A DNA stretch of 59,911 nt, from assembly GCF_000373105.1 (NCBI RefSeq), contig NZ_KB890440.1, positions 30,203 through 90,113 on the forward strand, written 5' to 3'. Of this stretch, positions 42,569-51,294 are shown in pieces. Origin of the DNA: Neolewinella persica DSM 23188. Lineage in GTDB: Bacteria; Bacteroidota; Bacteroidia; Chitinophagales; Saprospiraceae. A program made the position numbers and the translations under genes. The notes beneath the pieces are model-generated. The model saw only the letters and a program-made list of their open reading frames with translations, ran no database searches and had not been told where the DNA came from. Position 1 is the stretch's first letter. Each line of letters starts with the position of its first letter.

Positions 42569-45500
42569 GTGCTTATCCTCATTTGGGCGGGGGCGCTGGT
42601 GCAGGGAAAGGTTTTGGGAGCAGGGCTCAGTACTCAGGGTTCAGGGCTCAGTGTTCAGTGTTCAGTATTCAGTGTCCAGTGCTCAGGGTTCAGGGGCCAG
42701 TATGCAGAACTCAAGGATCACAACAATTCAGCCTACGGGGTTCAAGCTTCATCCTCCAGTATATGGGCTTATGCCGCGGCTGACAACCCGATCACAAAAC
42801 GCGCAGCGTTTTCAACGAGCCCCTCTCCCGAGGAGAGGGAGTGGAGAGACGCCCCCATTGCCTTCCAACAGCCCACAGCACCAGCGTCCCCGCCCCCTAC
42901 ATTGCCTGTATCACGTCCAGATACCATCCCCGATACCCTGCAGCAACTACAAACGCTACAACAACCCCGGCCTTTTGATACACTCCCCGGTATAGTGGCA
43001 GATACGTTCCCGCCAGCCAAATACAGTGGTTCCTCTGCCGATTTTCGAATGTCGCCCGACTCCCTCACGGCCCCCGTCGACTACGCCGCTAACGACAGCA
43101 TGTGGGTGGATTTCGAAAGCCAGGAGATTCACCTCTACGGCGATGCCTCGGTTAAATACCAGGCCATTGACCTTAAGGCGGCGCACATCGTCCTGAATTA
43201 CGGCACGAACATCGTCTTCGCCGAACCCCTCCCCGACAGCATCGGCCGCCCGGCCGGCGCACCAGAATTCAGCGATGGCGGACAAAGCTTCACGGCGAAG
43301 GAAATGCGTTATAATTTTAAGACGCGCAAGGGCATCGTTTACGGTACCACCACCACTCAGGACGACATCTATGTTAGAGGAGATAAATCGAAATTCATCA
43401 GCGGCGCAGTCGCTATCGATGACACCACCCGGGCCGATGTGATTTACACCGAAGGGGCCATTTTTACTACCTGTTCGGCGGAGCACCCACACTTCGGCAT
43501 CCGCACCCGAAAAGCGAAGATCGTCCCCAATAAACTGGCGGTCATCGGGCCAAGCAACCTGGAGATCATGGGTGTGCCCACACCTTTGTGGCTGCCTTTC
43601 GGCTTCTTTCCACTTAAAAGTGGTCGTTCAACTGGATTGCTGTTTCCTGCTGATTATCAGTATTCTCCAGATTTGGGTGGATACGGCCTGCAAGGGGTAG
43701 GCTGGTTCTTTCCCCTGGGAGATCACGTGAACCTGCAGCTGACCACGGATTACTTCCTCAAGGGCACTTACCGCCTCAACGCCAACGTCCGTTACCTCAA
43801 GCGATATGGGTACAGCGGTAGCTTCAACTTCAGTTACAACAACCTGCGCCGGGAACAAAACCTGGAGGTGACCCGACAAAAAGGTATCACCCTCAATTGG
43901 TCGCACCGGCAAGACGCCCGCGCCCATCCGACCTTCAATTTTGGCGGCTCCATCAACTTCCAGACCAACCTGGTCGATCAGCGCTTCCAGAACTCCTATG
44001 AGATTGCCAGCCAGAATACCATCCGGTCGAGCATGAACATTACCAAGACGTTTCCGAAACTCAAATCAACCCTGACGGCCGGTCTCAACCACAGCCAGAG
44101 TAACCGGACCCGGGAGATCACCGTCAACTTCCCCGACGCTGCTTTCACCACCCAAACCATTTACCCCCTGCGGGAGCTGCCAGGTAAGCAAACTGCCTGG
44201 TGGAAGAAATTGTCTTTCCGTTATAAAAGTGCCCTGCGTACGGAGTTTTCCGGCGCGGACTCTACCTTCTTTACCCAAGCTACGCTGGACGATGGGCAGT
44301 ACGGCTTCAAGCATGATGTCACCAGCGCCGTTAGCCTCAACGTGCTCAAGTACTTCAACCTCAGTCCCAACATCAGTTACGGCGAGGTCTACTACGGCAA
44401 AACACGGGCCTACAGCCTGAACAACGAAATAGAGTCCAGCATCATCGTCGACCCCATCACCGGCGTGGAAAGCATCGATACCACCAGCCTGGGCGATATT
44501 GTTAATGACCTGAACCCCGGGCTGGCCAGCTACCGGACCTTCACGGCCGGGGTGAGCATGAGTACCCAGATTTTCGGTAAGGTGAAATTCCGAAAGAAAG
44601 GAATTTTGGGCCTGCAGGGGCTTAGGCACGTCATCAAACCATCCCTCAGCTTCGGCTATTCGCCGGATTATGCCAACGCGGTCGATTACATCAGCGGTGA
44701 GCGGTACTTCATCCCGGAGGATGAGATTGATCCCCGCTTTGGTGATTCCACCCGGCTACTCTCACCTTTCGCTAATCAAATTTTCGGCGCGCCCCCCAGT
44801 TCAGATCGGCGTCTGGGCGTCAGCTATAGCCTGGCGAACCTCTTTGAGGCTAAAATATGGAACCGCAAGGATAGTATCTCGGAAAACGTCAAACTATTCC
44901 AGAACATCGCCGTCTCCGGTAATTATGACGTTACGGCAGACACGCTGCAGTGGAGTCCGGTATCGGTGCGGGGCAGTACCCAATTCTTTAAGGGTGTTAC
45001 CCGGGTCAACCTCGGCGCAACTTTTGACCCCTACATTACCCGCTACGATCCAACCCGGGGAACTTTCAAAAGAGTGGATGTAACCAATCTTTCGGAGGGG
45101 CGGCTCCCCCTTGGGCTTACCCGGTTTACCAGTTCCATCTCCACCAACATCACCGTCCAGAAAATTCGAGAACTTTTCCAGGGGGCTGAAGAAGAGGTCG
45201 TAACGGACCTTGAAGATGAACGACGGAAAAGGCGGGAAGAAGAAAACACCCTCTTCGAAGAAACGGATATCCTTAGCTTGTTCGAGCGGTTTAGCATACG
45301 TCATACGTTCAATTTTAGTTTCGACCGGGAATTCGACACGGAAGAGCCGGACATAGACGACCGGGGAACACTACGGTTCAACCAGGTGGCCAACTCCATC
45401 GAACTACGGGGCGATCTGCAACTCACCAATAATTGGAGCGTAAACATCGGTCAGATCGGCTACGACTTCACCAGTAAGCGGGTAACCTATCCCTTTATGA

Positions 45501-45655
45501 GCTTTGTCCGTGACCTCCATTGTTGGGAGATGCGCTTCAGCTGGGCACCGCAGCGGAATTTCTATTCCTTCTCCATTGCCGTTAAGCCCGGCACACTCGA
45601 CTTCATTAACCTGCCGGTCAACCAGAACCGGTACGATGGGGGGAGGCTTTTTTGA
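42569..45655 (+). CDS. lptD: LPS-assembly outer-membrane protein LptD
   Basis: Outer-membrane translocon that inserts lipopolysaccharide. The frame is open from 42452 to 45655. From about 43060 the family pattern is clear: an OstA-like periplasmic beta-jellyroll (VDFESQEIHLYGDASVKYQ, FSDGGQSFTAKEMRYNFKTRKGIVYG, DDIYVRGDKSKFI), then a barrel (LWLPFGFFPLKSGRSTGLLFP) ending DFINLPVNQNR. The 5' end is uncertain. The first GTG (42452) lies inside the divergent amidase gene, the first in-frame ATG (43049) would drop any signal peptide, and a heptamer array and a GC-rich repeat occupy the expected N-terminus. I give GTG 42569 as a compromise. Confidence 0.85.
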   Translation: MLILIWAGALVQGKVLGAGLSTQGSGLSVQCSVFSVQCSGFRGQYAELKDHNNSAYGVQASSSSIWAYAAADNPITKRAAFSTSPSPEEREWRDAPIAFQQPTAPASPPPTLPVSRPDTIPDTLQQLQTLQQPRPFDTLPGIVADTFPPAKYSGSSADFRMSPDSLTAPVDYAANDSMWVDFESQEIHLYGDASVKYQAIDLKAAHIVLNYGTNIVFAEPLPDSIGRPAGAPEFSDGGQSFTAKEMRYNFKTRKGIVYGTTTTQDDIYVRGDKSKFISGAVAIDDTTRADVIYTEGAIFTTCSAEHPHFGIRTRKAKIVPNKLAVIGPSNLEIMGVPTPLWLPFGFFPLKSGRSTGLLFPADYQYSPDLGGYGLQGVGWFFPLGDHVNLQLTTDYFLKGTYRLNANVRYLKRYGYSGSFNFSYNNLRREQNLEVTRQKGITLNWSHRQDARAHPTFNFGGSINFQTNLVDQRFQNSYEIASQNTIRSSMNITKTFPKLKSTLTAGLNHSQSNRTREITVNFPDAAFTTQTIYPLRELPGKQTAWWKKLSFRYKSALRTEFSGADSTFFTQATLDDGQYGFKHDVTSAVSLNVLKYFNLSPNISYGEVYYGKTRAYSLNNEIESSIIVDPITGVESIDTTSLGDIVNDLNPGLASYRTFTAGVSMSTQIFGKVKFRKKGILGLQGLRHVIKPSLSFGYSPDYANAVDYISGERYFIPEDEIDPRFGDSTRLLSPFANQIFGAPPSSDRRLGVSYSLANLFEAKIWNRKDSISENVKLFQNIAVSGNYDVTADTLQWSPVSVRGSTQFFKGVTRVNLGATFDPYITRYDPTRGTFKRVDVTNLSEGRLPLGLTRFTSSISTNITVQKIRELFQGAEEEVVTDLEDERRKRREEENTLFEETDILSLFERFSIRHTFNFSFDREFDTEEPDIDDRGTLRFNQVANSIELRGDLQLTNNWSVNIGQIGYDFTSKRVTYPFMSFVRDLHCWEMRFSWAPQRNFYSFSIAVKPGTLDFINLPVNQNRYDGGRLF
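42585..42603 (-). repeat. GC-rich dispersed repeat, copy 10
   Basis: GGGCGGGGGCGCTGGTGCA with AGCAG 15 bp further in; about 110 bp upstream of the amidase start on the minus strand and within the open N-terminal frame of lptD. Confidence 0.75.
42630..42715. repeat. TTCAGTG heptamer array inside the lptD 5' frame
   Basis: About ten tandem 7-bp words: CTCAGTA, CTCAGGG, TTCAGGG, CTCAGTG, TTCAGTG twice, TTCAGTA, TTCAGTG, TCCAGTG, CTCAGGG, TTCAGGG. In the lptD frame it reads as low-complexity Ser/Gln/Val-rich residues, unlike a signal peptide. Confidence 0.9.
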
Positions 45656-45706
45656 TTCTCGATTCTTGATTCTCGATTCTCGATTGGTGATTCTCGATTA
45701 GAGATT
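45652..45706. repeat. GATTCTC heptamer array
   Basis: GATTCTC, GATTCTT, GATTCTC, GATTCTC, GATTGGT, GATTCTC, GATTAGA, starting at the lptD stop codon. A hairpin-like GCAATG..CATTGT follows at about 45711-45734. Confidence 0.9.
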
Positions 45707-45744
45707 TAGCAATGTTTTTACGCTTCGCATTGTTCCGCTAAGGA

Positions 45745-45763
45745 GGGAGCGGCCGCGGGCGTA
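45745..45763 (-). repeat. GC-rich dispersed repeat, copy 11 (diverged)
   Basis: GGGAGCGGCCGCGGGCGTA, keeping the GCGGCCGC core but diverged at both ends; between lptD and the cysteine-cluster gene. Confidence 0.6.
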
Positions 45764-45835
45764 ATGCTGAGTTGAAATGTTAGAGAAATGATCCTAAGAG
45801 CGGAAGCGAGCAAAGTTGCTTTCGCCAATCGAGAC

Positions 45836-46315
45836 TCAAGAACCCTTCAACCTCCTGACCACTTCCCCCACTGCCGGGCAAACCAGCGTATTTCTTAGGG
45901 TGAGCGGTAAAATCTGCAACATATTCTTTCGGTCCGTATGCGGATACTCCCGGCAGGCCTTCGGCCGGGCTTCGTAGACGGAACAGTAGTTGTCGGCACC
46001 CAGAAAGGGGCAAGGTGCGACGTTCAGTACGTAATCGCCGTCCTGATCAAGGTGGAGGTGTTGTTCTACCAGCTCCGCAGGGCGGATGCCCAGGTGTCGG
46101 GCCAGCCGCTCGATGTCGATGTCGCGAAAAATCGGACTGGTCGTCCTGCAGCAGTTTGCACAAGCCAGACAGTCGATTTCCTGAAAAACTTCCTCGTGCA
46201 ATTTGTGGAACTGTTCATCGAGATCCTTAGGCGGGCGGACTTTCAGCTTGCTGAAGAACTTCTTGTTTGACTTCTTTTCCTGTTTTGCGCGCTCGATGGC
46301 TTGGTCTACGTTCAT
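45836..46315 (-). CDS. YkgJ family cysteine-cluster protein
   Basis: 159 residues. The Cys-rich motif typical of YkgJ/UPF0153 proteins is present: DCLACANCCR (CxxCxxCC) near residue 53, CPFLGADNYCSVYEARPKACREYP near residue 105, and a late Cys in LVCPAVGE. The cysteines probably bind a metal ion or Fe-S cluster; the biological role is unknown. It has a basic, Lys-rich N-terminus and no signal peptide. The downstream side (lower coordinates) is the lptD repeat region. Confidence 0.88.
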   Translation of the reverse strand: MNVDQAIERAKQEKKSNKKFFSKLKVRPPKDLDEQFHKLHEEVFQEIDCLACANCCRTTSPIFRDIDIERLARHLGIRPAELVEQHLHLDQDGDYVLNVAPCPFLGADNYCSVYEARPKACREYPHTDRKNMLQILPLTLRNTLVCPAVGEVVRRLKGS

Positions 46316-46319
46316 TGGA

Positions 46320-46572
46320 TACTCACTTCGTTCGAGTTGCGGAGGTCGCTTACGCTCCCGTTGCAGAGCGCCTTCGGCGCGTTGCAGAGGTCGCTTCGCT
46401 CCCGTTGCAGCTACCGCACCGGGCAGCTCGCTTTGCTCAAATTAATTTCAAATTTAAACTGAATAACTTTGGTGAATTGCCAGCGGCAATTTTTCTTCTG
46501 CAACCCCTGCAACCCCTGCAACCCCTGCAACCCCTGCAACCCCTGCAACCCCTGCAACCCCTGCAACCCCTG
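46320..46572. repeat. GTTGCAG units, shared hairpin core and CAACCCCTG nonamer array
   Basis: 46330-46410 carries four GTTGCRG units separated by GAGGTCGCTTCGCTCCC-like palindromic spacers. Then GCTACCGCACCGGGCAGCTC, hairpin AATTGCC-AGC-GGCAATT plus T's (46475-46494), and eight exact CAACCCCTG units (46501-46572), ending 2 bp from the thyA stop codon. No gene is supported here. Confidence 0.9.
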
Positions 46573-46574
46573 CC

Positions 46575-47480
46575 TCAAACCGCAATCGGCGCCCTAATCC
46601 CCGGCATTGGATCATAACCTTCCAGTAAAATGTCGTCGAACCCAATGGTGAAGATACCGGGAGCATTTTCGGCAAATGATAAGGTCGGCAGCTGCCGGGG
46701 GGTACGACTGAGTTGTTGTTTAGCCTGCTCCAGGTGGTTGCTGTAGAGGTGTGCATCTCCGAGGGTATGGACAAAATCGCCGACGTCAAGCCCACATTCT
46801 CTGGCAACCAGATGGGTGAGCAGCGCATAGGAGGCAATATTGAACGGGACGCCCAGGAAGGTGTCGGCTGATCTTTGATAAAGTTGGCAGCTCAGACGGC
46901 CATTTGCTACGTAGAATTGAAACAGCGTGTGGCAGGGCGGGAGGCCTGCCTTTGCCATTTCGGGAATGTCTGCCGGGTTCCAGGCAGTGACAATGTGTCG
47001 GCGGGAATCAGGGTTGGTTTTGATGGCTTCGATGACCTCGGTCAATTGGTCCACCCCGTTAAAATTTCGCCATTGCCGACCATACACCGGGCCTAACTCT
47101 CCGTAGGTCGCTGCGAAATCGGCATCCTCGGCAATTTTTGTTATGAACGACTTCATTTCAGCTTTCCAGCTGTCAGAATGCTTCGGGAAATTTTCAGCCA
47201 ACCCATTTTTCTCCAGATAATATTGAAATGGCCACTCATTCCAGATGCGCACGCCGTTTTGTACCAGGTACCGGATGTTGGTATCTCCCCGGATAAACCA
47301 GATGAGCTCATGGACAACACTCTTCCAGTGGACCTTTTTAGTAGTGAGCATGGGAAACCCCTTCGCTAAGTTGAACCGCATCTGGTACCCGAATACGGAG
47401 CGGGTGCCGGTTCCGGTCCGGTCGCCTTTAACGGTGCCTTGTTCGAGAATATCCTCCAATAGCTTGAGGTAAGTTTGCAT
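46575..47480 (-). CDS. thyA: Thymidylate synthase
   Basis: 301 residues. It converts dUMP to dTMP with methylene-tetrahydrofolate. Motifs: [19 protein letters not shown] (phosphate-binding Arg), the catalytic Cys in [38 protein letters not shown], and [12 protein letters not shown]. It is longer than the 264-residue E. coli enzyme, with the extra sequence in the small domain (about residues 85-125) as in many other ThyA proteins. The 3' end abuts a nonamer repeat array with no spacer to speak of. Confidence 0.97.
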   Translation of the reverse strand: MQTYLKLLEDILEQGTVKGDRTGTGTRSVFGYQMRFNLAKGFPMLTTKKVHWKSVVHELIWFIRGDTNIRYLVQNGVRIWNEWPFQYYLEKNGLAENFPKHSDSWKAEMKSFITKIAEDADFAATYGELGPVYGRQWRNFNGVDQLTEVIEAIKTNPDSRRHIVTAWNPADIPEMAKAGLPPCHTLFQFYVANGRLSCQLYQRSADTFLGVPFNIASYALLTHLVARECGLDVGDFVHTLGDAHLYSNHLEQAKQQLSRTPRQLPTLSFAENAPGIFTIGFDDILLEGYDPMPGIRAPIAV

Positions 47481-47834
47481 ACGGTCTTTTTTCCGGGATG
47501 GTTGATTACGGACAGATTAATGATCCTGTACGTTTCGGCCGCAAAGTATCGCTTTTGTTGCTAAACTTATCATTTCGACCTGTGTAAAGCCTGATGACAC
47601 AGACTCTTTTCAGGTCTGGAATTGCCTTGATTTTTGTCGATAGCTGGTTAGTCAAAATATAAAAACATGTTATCCTGATGGTTTTCTAGAACCAAACCGG
47701 GTCCTTATCCATTAACCCTCCGACGCCAAGGAGTGTATTAAATCGATAAGGAACATCTAATGAGTGGCGGATAAATTTCATCATCACCTCATGCGTACAG
47801 GTTCCTTCCCCCTTAAACTAACAAAACAGAAATA
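47481..47834. other. Divergent thyA/SDR intergenic region
   Basis: 354 bp, AT-richer than its neighbours, with no recognised repeat, hairpin or ORF. It presumably holds the promoters of both flanking genes, but no clear TAnnTTTG box was identified. Confidence 0.4.
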
Positions 47835-48710
47835 ATGATCTATCAACCCTTTACTGGCAAAACGGCTATCGTCACCGGATCCGCCAACGGAATTGGCTTC
47901 GCTATTGCGCAGCATTTGGTAGCCGAAGGAGCCAAAGTTGTAATAAATGACATCGACCCGGCAGCCGCGGCTGCCGCAGTGACTAAACTCAACGCTGGAA
48001 GCGAGGTACATTCCTACGCCTTCCCTGGTGATGCCGGAGACCCGGAATTCATTAAACGTATGGTCGACTTTGCGGCCAATATCACCAACAGTCGTTTGGA
48101 GATGGTTGTCGCAAATGCCGGGCTTACCGAATTTGGCGATTTCTTCGACTTTACCCCCGAGAGTTTTACCAAAGTAGTCAACTTGAATTTGAGGGGAACT
48201 TTCTTTCTGGCACAGGCCGCAGCTAAAGTAATGAAAGCACAAGGCAGTGGTGGAAACATCGTGCTGATTGGCTCCAACGTAGGAGAAAGAGCCTACATGA
48301 ATCTTGCCGCTTACGGTATGTCAAAAGCTGGTATCAGCATGTTGGCCAAGCAGCTTACGCTGCCGCTTGGACCACTCGGTATCAGCGTGAACTGTGTTGC
48401 CCCGGGGGCTACCCTGACGGAACGGACGCAGAAAGAAGAACCCGATTACGCTGGTACCTGGGCTAAACTGAACCCGAACAACCGGGTCGGACAACCCGAA
48501 GACGTAGCTGCTACCGTCGCCTTCATGCTCAGTCCCGCTTCTCGCCACATTACTGGCCAGACTTTACTGGTCGATGGTGGCTGGACATCCTACGGACCTT
48601 CACCTTTTTTCCTCCGGGAGATAGCTGAAGACCGCCCGGTCACCAACGGTCAAAACAATACGACAGCCAAAGCTGCCGAGGCCATAAAGTTGAAGCAAAT
48701 GGTAAGTTAG
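47835..48710 (+). CDS. SDR family NAD(P)-dependent oxidoreductase
   Basis: 291 residues, classical short-chain dehydrogenase. Nucleotide-binding [10 protein letters not shown] (TGxxxGxG) at the N-terminus, NAG in [11 protein letters not shown], catalytic Ser in VLIGSNVGE and YxxxK in [14 protein letters not shown], with the C-terminal [13 protein letters not shown] typical of FabG-like enzymes. The C-terminus is about 35 residues longer than a standard FabG. It could act on a sugar, steroid or acyl substrate; no context narrows this. A nested hairpin follows at 48758-48808. Confidence 0.92.
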   Translation: MIYQPFTGKTAIVTGSANGIGFAIAQHLVAEGAKVVINDIDPAAAAAAVTKLNAGSEVHSYAFPGDAGDPEFIKRMVDFAANITNSRLEMVVANAGLTEFGDFFDFTPESFTKVVNLNLRGTFFLAQAAAKVMKAQGSGGNIVLIGSNVGERAYMNLAAYGMSKAGISMLAKQLTLPLGPLGISVNCVAPGATLTERTQKEEPDYAGTWAKLNPNNRVGQPEDVAATVAFMLSPASRHITGQTLLVDGGWTSYGPSPFFLREIAEDRPVTNGQNNTTAKAAEAIKLKQMVS

Positions 48711-48757
48711 TAATCTGTCAGGGTTGAATTCGGTTCAGTTGAACCGCACGCTTTAAT

Positions 48758-48808
48758 GCCCTGGCGTCGACCTACTTTTGCCCGGCAAAATAAGGCCGAC
48801 GCCAGGGC
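48758..48808 (+). terminator. Nested hairpin after SDR gene
   Basis: Outer arms GCCCTGGCGTCG (48758-48769) and CGACGCCAGGGC (48797-48808) are perfect. Inside is TTTTGCC-C-GGCAAAA. It lies between the convergent SDR and pcm genes and would act on both strands. No strong T-run follows. Confidence 0.65.
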
Positions 48809-48947
48809 GGTGTGGCGGGGCACCCGTTAGGGGGCAATACAGCAAGCAGTCTACCAAAATCAAACTTGATGGAGCACCAGGTTCGTTTTGTAGTCTGGAA
48901 GTTTTGGTCTGGTAAGGCTACCCCGAGTTGACAACCCGATAATCTGA

Positions 48948-49592
48948 CTACCCCAACCCTTCAACAAAAGGGACAAACTCACATCCCCCAAGTTTTTCTT
49001 CCGTCCAGGTTGTTTCACCGGTGCGACGAATTTTTAATAGCGTCTGTTCTTTTCCTTCCGGACCAACGGGAATAATCATGATTCCGCCAACCTTGAGTTG
49101 TTCCCGGAGTGCAGGCGGCACGGCTGCTGCGCCAGCAGTGGCCAGAATCCGATCGTAGGGAGCCAACTCCGGCAGGCCATTATTACCGTCTCGAAGGTAG
49201 CAGCGAATGCGGTCAAGCCGGAGCTTCTTCAGGGTGAGTTTGGCTTTACGCCACAAAGGCTTGTGGCGTTCTAAGGTAAAGACCCGGCCTCCTAGTAAGG
49301 ACAGCACCGCCGCCTGGTAACCCGATCCGGTACCAATTTCCAAAACGTGTTGCCGTGGTAATAGCTCCAACTCTGTACTTTGCCAGGCAACAGTACTGGG
49401 CTGACTGATGGTTTGTTCACAGTCAATCGGAAAGGCTTCATCTTTATAGGCCCAACTGTGGAAGGAACTGTCGAGAAAAGCATGGCGAGGTAGGTTGGCC
49501 ATCACCTCCAGTACCTTCTCATCATACCTGCCGCTGGTACGTAATTGCTCGATAAGTTGTCGTCGTTGACCCCGGTGGTGAAAATCATCCAT
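48948..49592 (-). CDS. pcm: Protein-L-isoaspartate O-methyltransferase
   Basis: 214 residues. Repairs isoaspartyl residues using SAM. Motifs: ISQPSTVAWQSTEL (substrate loop ISQP), VLEIGTGSGYQAAVLSLLGG (SAM-binding motif I), YDRILATAGAAAVPPAL, and LKVGGIMIIPVG. Normal length for the family. An octamer-like GACAACCCGATAATC stretch lies just beyond its 3' end. Confidence 0.95.
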   Translation of the reverse strand: MDDFHHRGQRRQLIEQLRTSGRYDEKVLEVMANLPRHAFLDSSFHSWAYKDEAFPIDCEQTISQPSTVAWQSTELELLPRQHVLEIGTGSGYQAAVLSLLGGRVFTLERHKPLWRKAKLTLKKLRLDRIRCYLRDGNNGLPELAPYDRILATAGAAAVPPALREQLKVGGIMIIPVGPEGKEQTLLKIRRTGETTWTEEKLGGCEFVPFVEGLG

Positions 49593-49658
49593 TTATTTGA
49601 TCTGAATAGTTGAACTCGTTCGAAACGTGTAAAATAAGGAATAGACTGTTTCCCTTCT

Positions 49659-50123
49659 TTATTTTATCATGCTTTTCAAATCAGCCGGAGAGTAAAACTT
49701 GTTTTTAAGTACTTTCCGATCTGAGGTGCGGTACACGAGATATACTTTACCGGACGGTTCGATAACGCCAGTTTGTCCCTTAGCAGCATAGTGCGCCACC
49801 GTGGCTTCTGCTTCCTCCATTGTGGCACATGTTTTACTCATGTTGGAGCGGTGGACTTCTTCAAAAAGACCCCTGAATTTTTCTCCAAGGCCAAACTCCA
49901 GGATGGCACCGCTAAGCACGTATTGAAGGTCGGCAAAAGCATCGGCCGCCTCTACCAGGTCATTGTTTTCAATGGCTTCCGCAAGTTCGTTGAGTTCTTC
50001 CTGAAGCAGGTTCATCCGCAGGCGGCAACGATCAGCGTCGGGAATCTGCGGGGTGTCCAGCACCGGAAGGTGAAAGGTTCGGTGGAATTCGGCTACGTCT
50101 TCGAGTGCGCGCGGGCTGGTCAT
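49659..50123 (-). CDS. MazG-like nucleoside triphosphate pyrophosphohydrolase
   Basis: 155 residues from ATG 50123 (MTSPRALEDVAEFHRTF). The frame continues upstream to 50228, but that would run through the terminator of the next gene, so the shorter start is preferred. All-alpha NTP pyrophosphatase features: NLLQEELNELAEAI (ExxE metal motif) and DLVEAADAFADLQYVLSGAILEFG (ExxD). The C-terminal part, SGKVYLVYRTSDRKVLKNKFYSPADLKSMI, is typical of phosphoribosyl-ATP pyrophosphohydrolase-like members in Bacteroidota. A house-cleaning or nucleotide-pool role is likely. Confidence 0.85.
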   Translation of the reverse strand: MTSPRALEDVAEFHRTFHLPVLDTPQIPDADRCRLRMNLLQEELNELAEAIENNDLVEAADAFADLQYVLSGAILEFGLGEKFRGLFEEVHRSNMSKTCATMEEAEATVAHYAAKGQTGVIEPSGKVYLVYRTSDRKVLKNKFYSPADLKSMIK

Positions 50124-50180
50124 ATCGGTTACTTTGGGGCGAAAGTAATGTGCTAACATGGCAAGTTCAGGTATGTCGGC

Positions 50181-50220
50181 AAAAAAAAACGGCGCTACCT
50201 CCTTATGTGGAAGTAGCGCC
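50181..50220 (-). terminator. Rho-independent terminator of the downstream T9SS gene
   Basis: On the minus strand: GGCGCTAC, 14-nt loop region with further pairing, GTAGCGCC, then GTTTTTTTTT. Arms are at 50191-50198 and 50213-50220, and the T-run corresponds to 50181-50189. It lies 41 bp past the stop of the 50261-51136 gene. Confidence 0.9.
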
Positions 50221-50260
50221 GAAACCATCAGTCCGGTTTTGTACTGGCTGTGGAAACGTT

Positions 50261-51136
50261 TTAATTTACCAGCAGTCGTGTTACCAGACGGCTTTCTGTA
50301 CCGGTTAGACTTACGACGTAAACACCCGTTTTCAGACCTTCCAACGGTACCGCTAATTGTGTAGCTCCAGCAGTAAGCTGCAAGCGTTCGGTACGTAAGG
50401 TTTGACCATTCATCCCGGTTACGCTCAGCTCGTAGCTTCCGGAGGTGGGCGGAGACACTTGCAGCGTAGCCGACCCGTAGGCCGGGTTAGGGAACAAGCG
50501 GTGAGGAATGGCCGCGAAATTGTTAACGGCAGATGGCACCCCTTCCGTAAAGGAAATGATCGTGGGAGAAGTGCTGCCACTATCTCCGCCAGTACTGCGG
50601 TTACGGTCGACCAGATTGGCAGATAAGTACATCTTTACTTCGCCAGTACCCGCTTCCGGCGCAGTCCATTCAAAAATAAAAAGACTGTCGGTGGTGTTCG
50701 GAGTACTTTGCTCAGCGTACCTGCGGTCACCGGGGGCAGAGGTTATCTGAGCACCTTCTGATGGGTTGCCGAGTACTCCGGCGGTGGCAGCAGGTGAGCT
50801 TGCAGTAAGAAACTGAGAACTGAACCCAATTGCCTCAGGTTTAGCACTGGGGTAGCCAACGGCCACCGTTACCATATAGGTCTGGCCAGGCGTATACTCG
50901 GTGATCGGATTCGTTTCACCATCGGCAACGAGAGAAACGTTAATGATCGGTTCGCCGTAAGTACTCGCGCCACTGCTGTGACAAGTGTTACAAGTACCTT
51001 CGGTGCCTCCTCCGAGGGTTGGAGCACCAGTGAAGTAATTGCCGGCGGCAGCGGGGCCTCCGGAACTGGCTAAAAAGAAGATCGCCAGGCCAAGGGCCGC
51101 GAAAATCGCTAAGTAGCGATGGTTGAAAATTGTCAT
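50261..51136 (-). CDS. Choice-of-anchor V domain protein with T9SS type A sorting domain (paralogue 1)
   Basis: 291 residues. Signal peptide (about 1-30), then GGGTEGTCNTCHSSG, a CxxCH motif near residue 50 that resembles a haem c site. A beta-sandwich follows (PGQTYMVTVAVGYPSA, FEWTAPEAGTGEVKMYLSAN), typical of choice-of-anchor V proteins. The C-terminal 80 residues, RLFPNPAYGSATLQV..LKTGVYVVSL..RLLVN, form a type A sorting signal for type IX secretion. Probably exported to or beyond the cell surface. It is a paralogue of the next gene. Confidence 0.88.
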   Translation of the reverse strand: MTIFNHRYLAIFAALGLAIFFLASSGGPAAAGNYFTGAPTLGGGTEGTCNTCHSSGASTYGEPIINVSLVADGETNPITEYTPGQTYMVTVAVGYPSAKPEAIGFSSQFLTASSPAATAGVLGNPSEGAQITSAPGDRRYAEQSTPNTTDSLFIFEWTAPEAGTGEVKMYLSANLVDRNRSTGGDSGSTSPTIISFTEGVPSAVNNFAAIPHRLFPNPAYGSATLQVSPPTSGSYELSVTGMNGQTLRTERLQLTAGATQLAVPLEGLKTGVYVVSLTGTESRLVTRLLVN

Positions 51137-51294
51137 GTAAGGAGTTAATTAAGAGCAAAAAAAAGAGGTTGTACAATGTTTTGGTGCAGTATCACACACC
51201 GTATTTCCAAGCATTACCAGTATTGACTGATAAGTACCAAAAGCTGGAAATAAAAAGTAACGTGGAGATGGCCTTCCTGGCTAAACGGTAATAC

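Noticed and set aside
42516..42995. 159-residue frame overlapping the lptD 5' end as an independent gene
   Set aside because: Mostly translation of the TTCAGTG array. Only its first residues are of interest, as a possible frameshifted signal peptide.
46498..46572. CRISPR-like regular repeat array
   Set aside because: Units are 9 bp, directly adjacent, without spacers; no cas genes nearby. It is a tandem word array.
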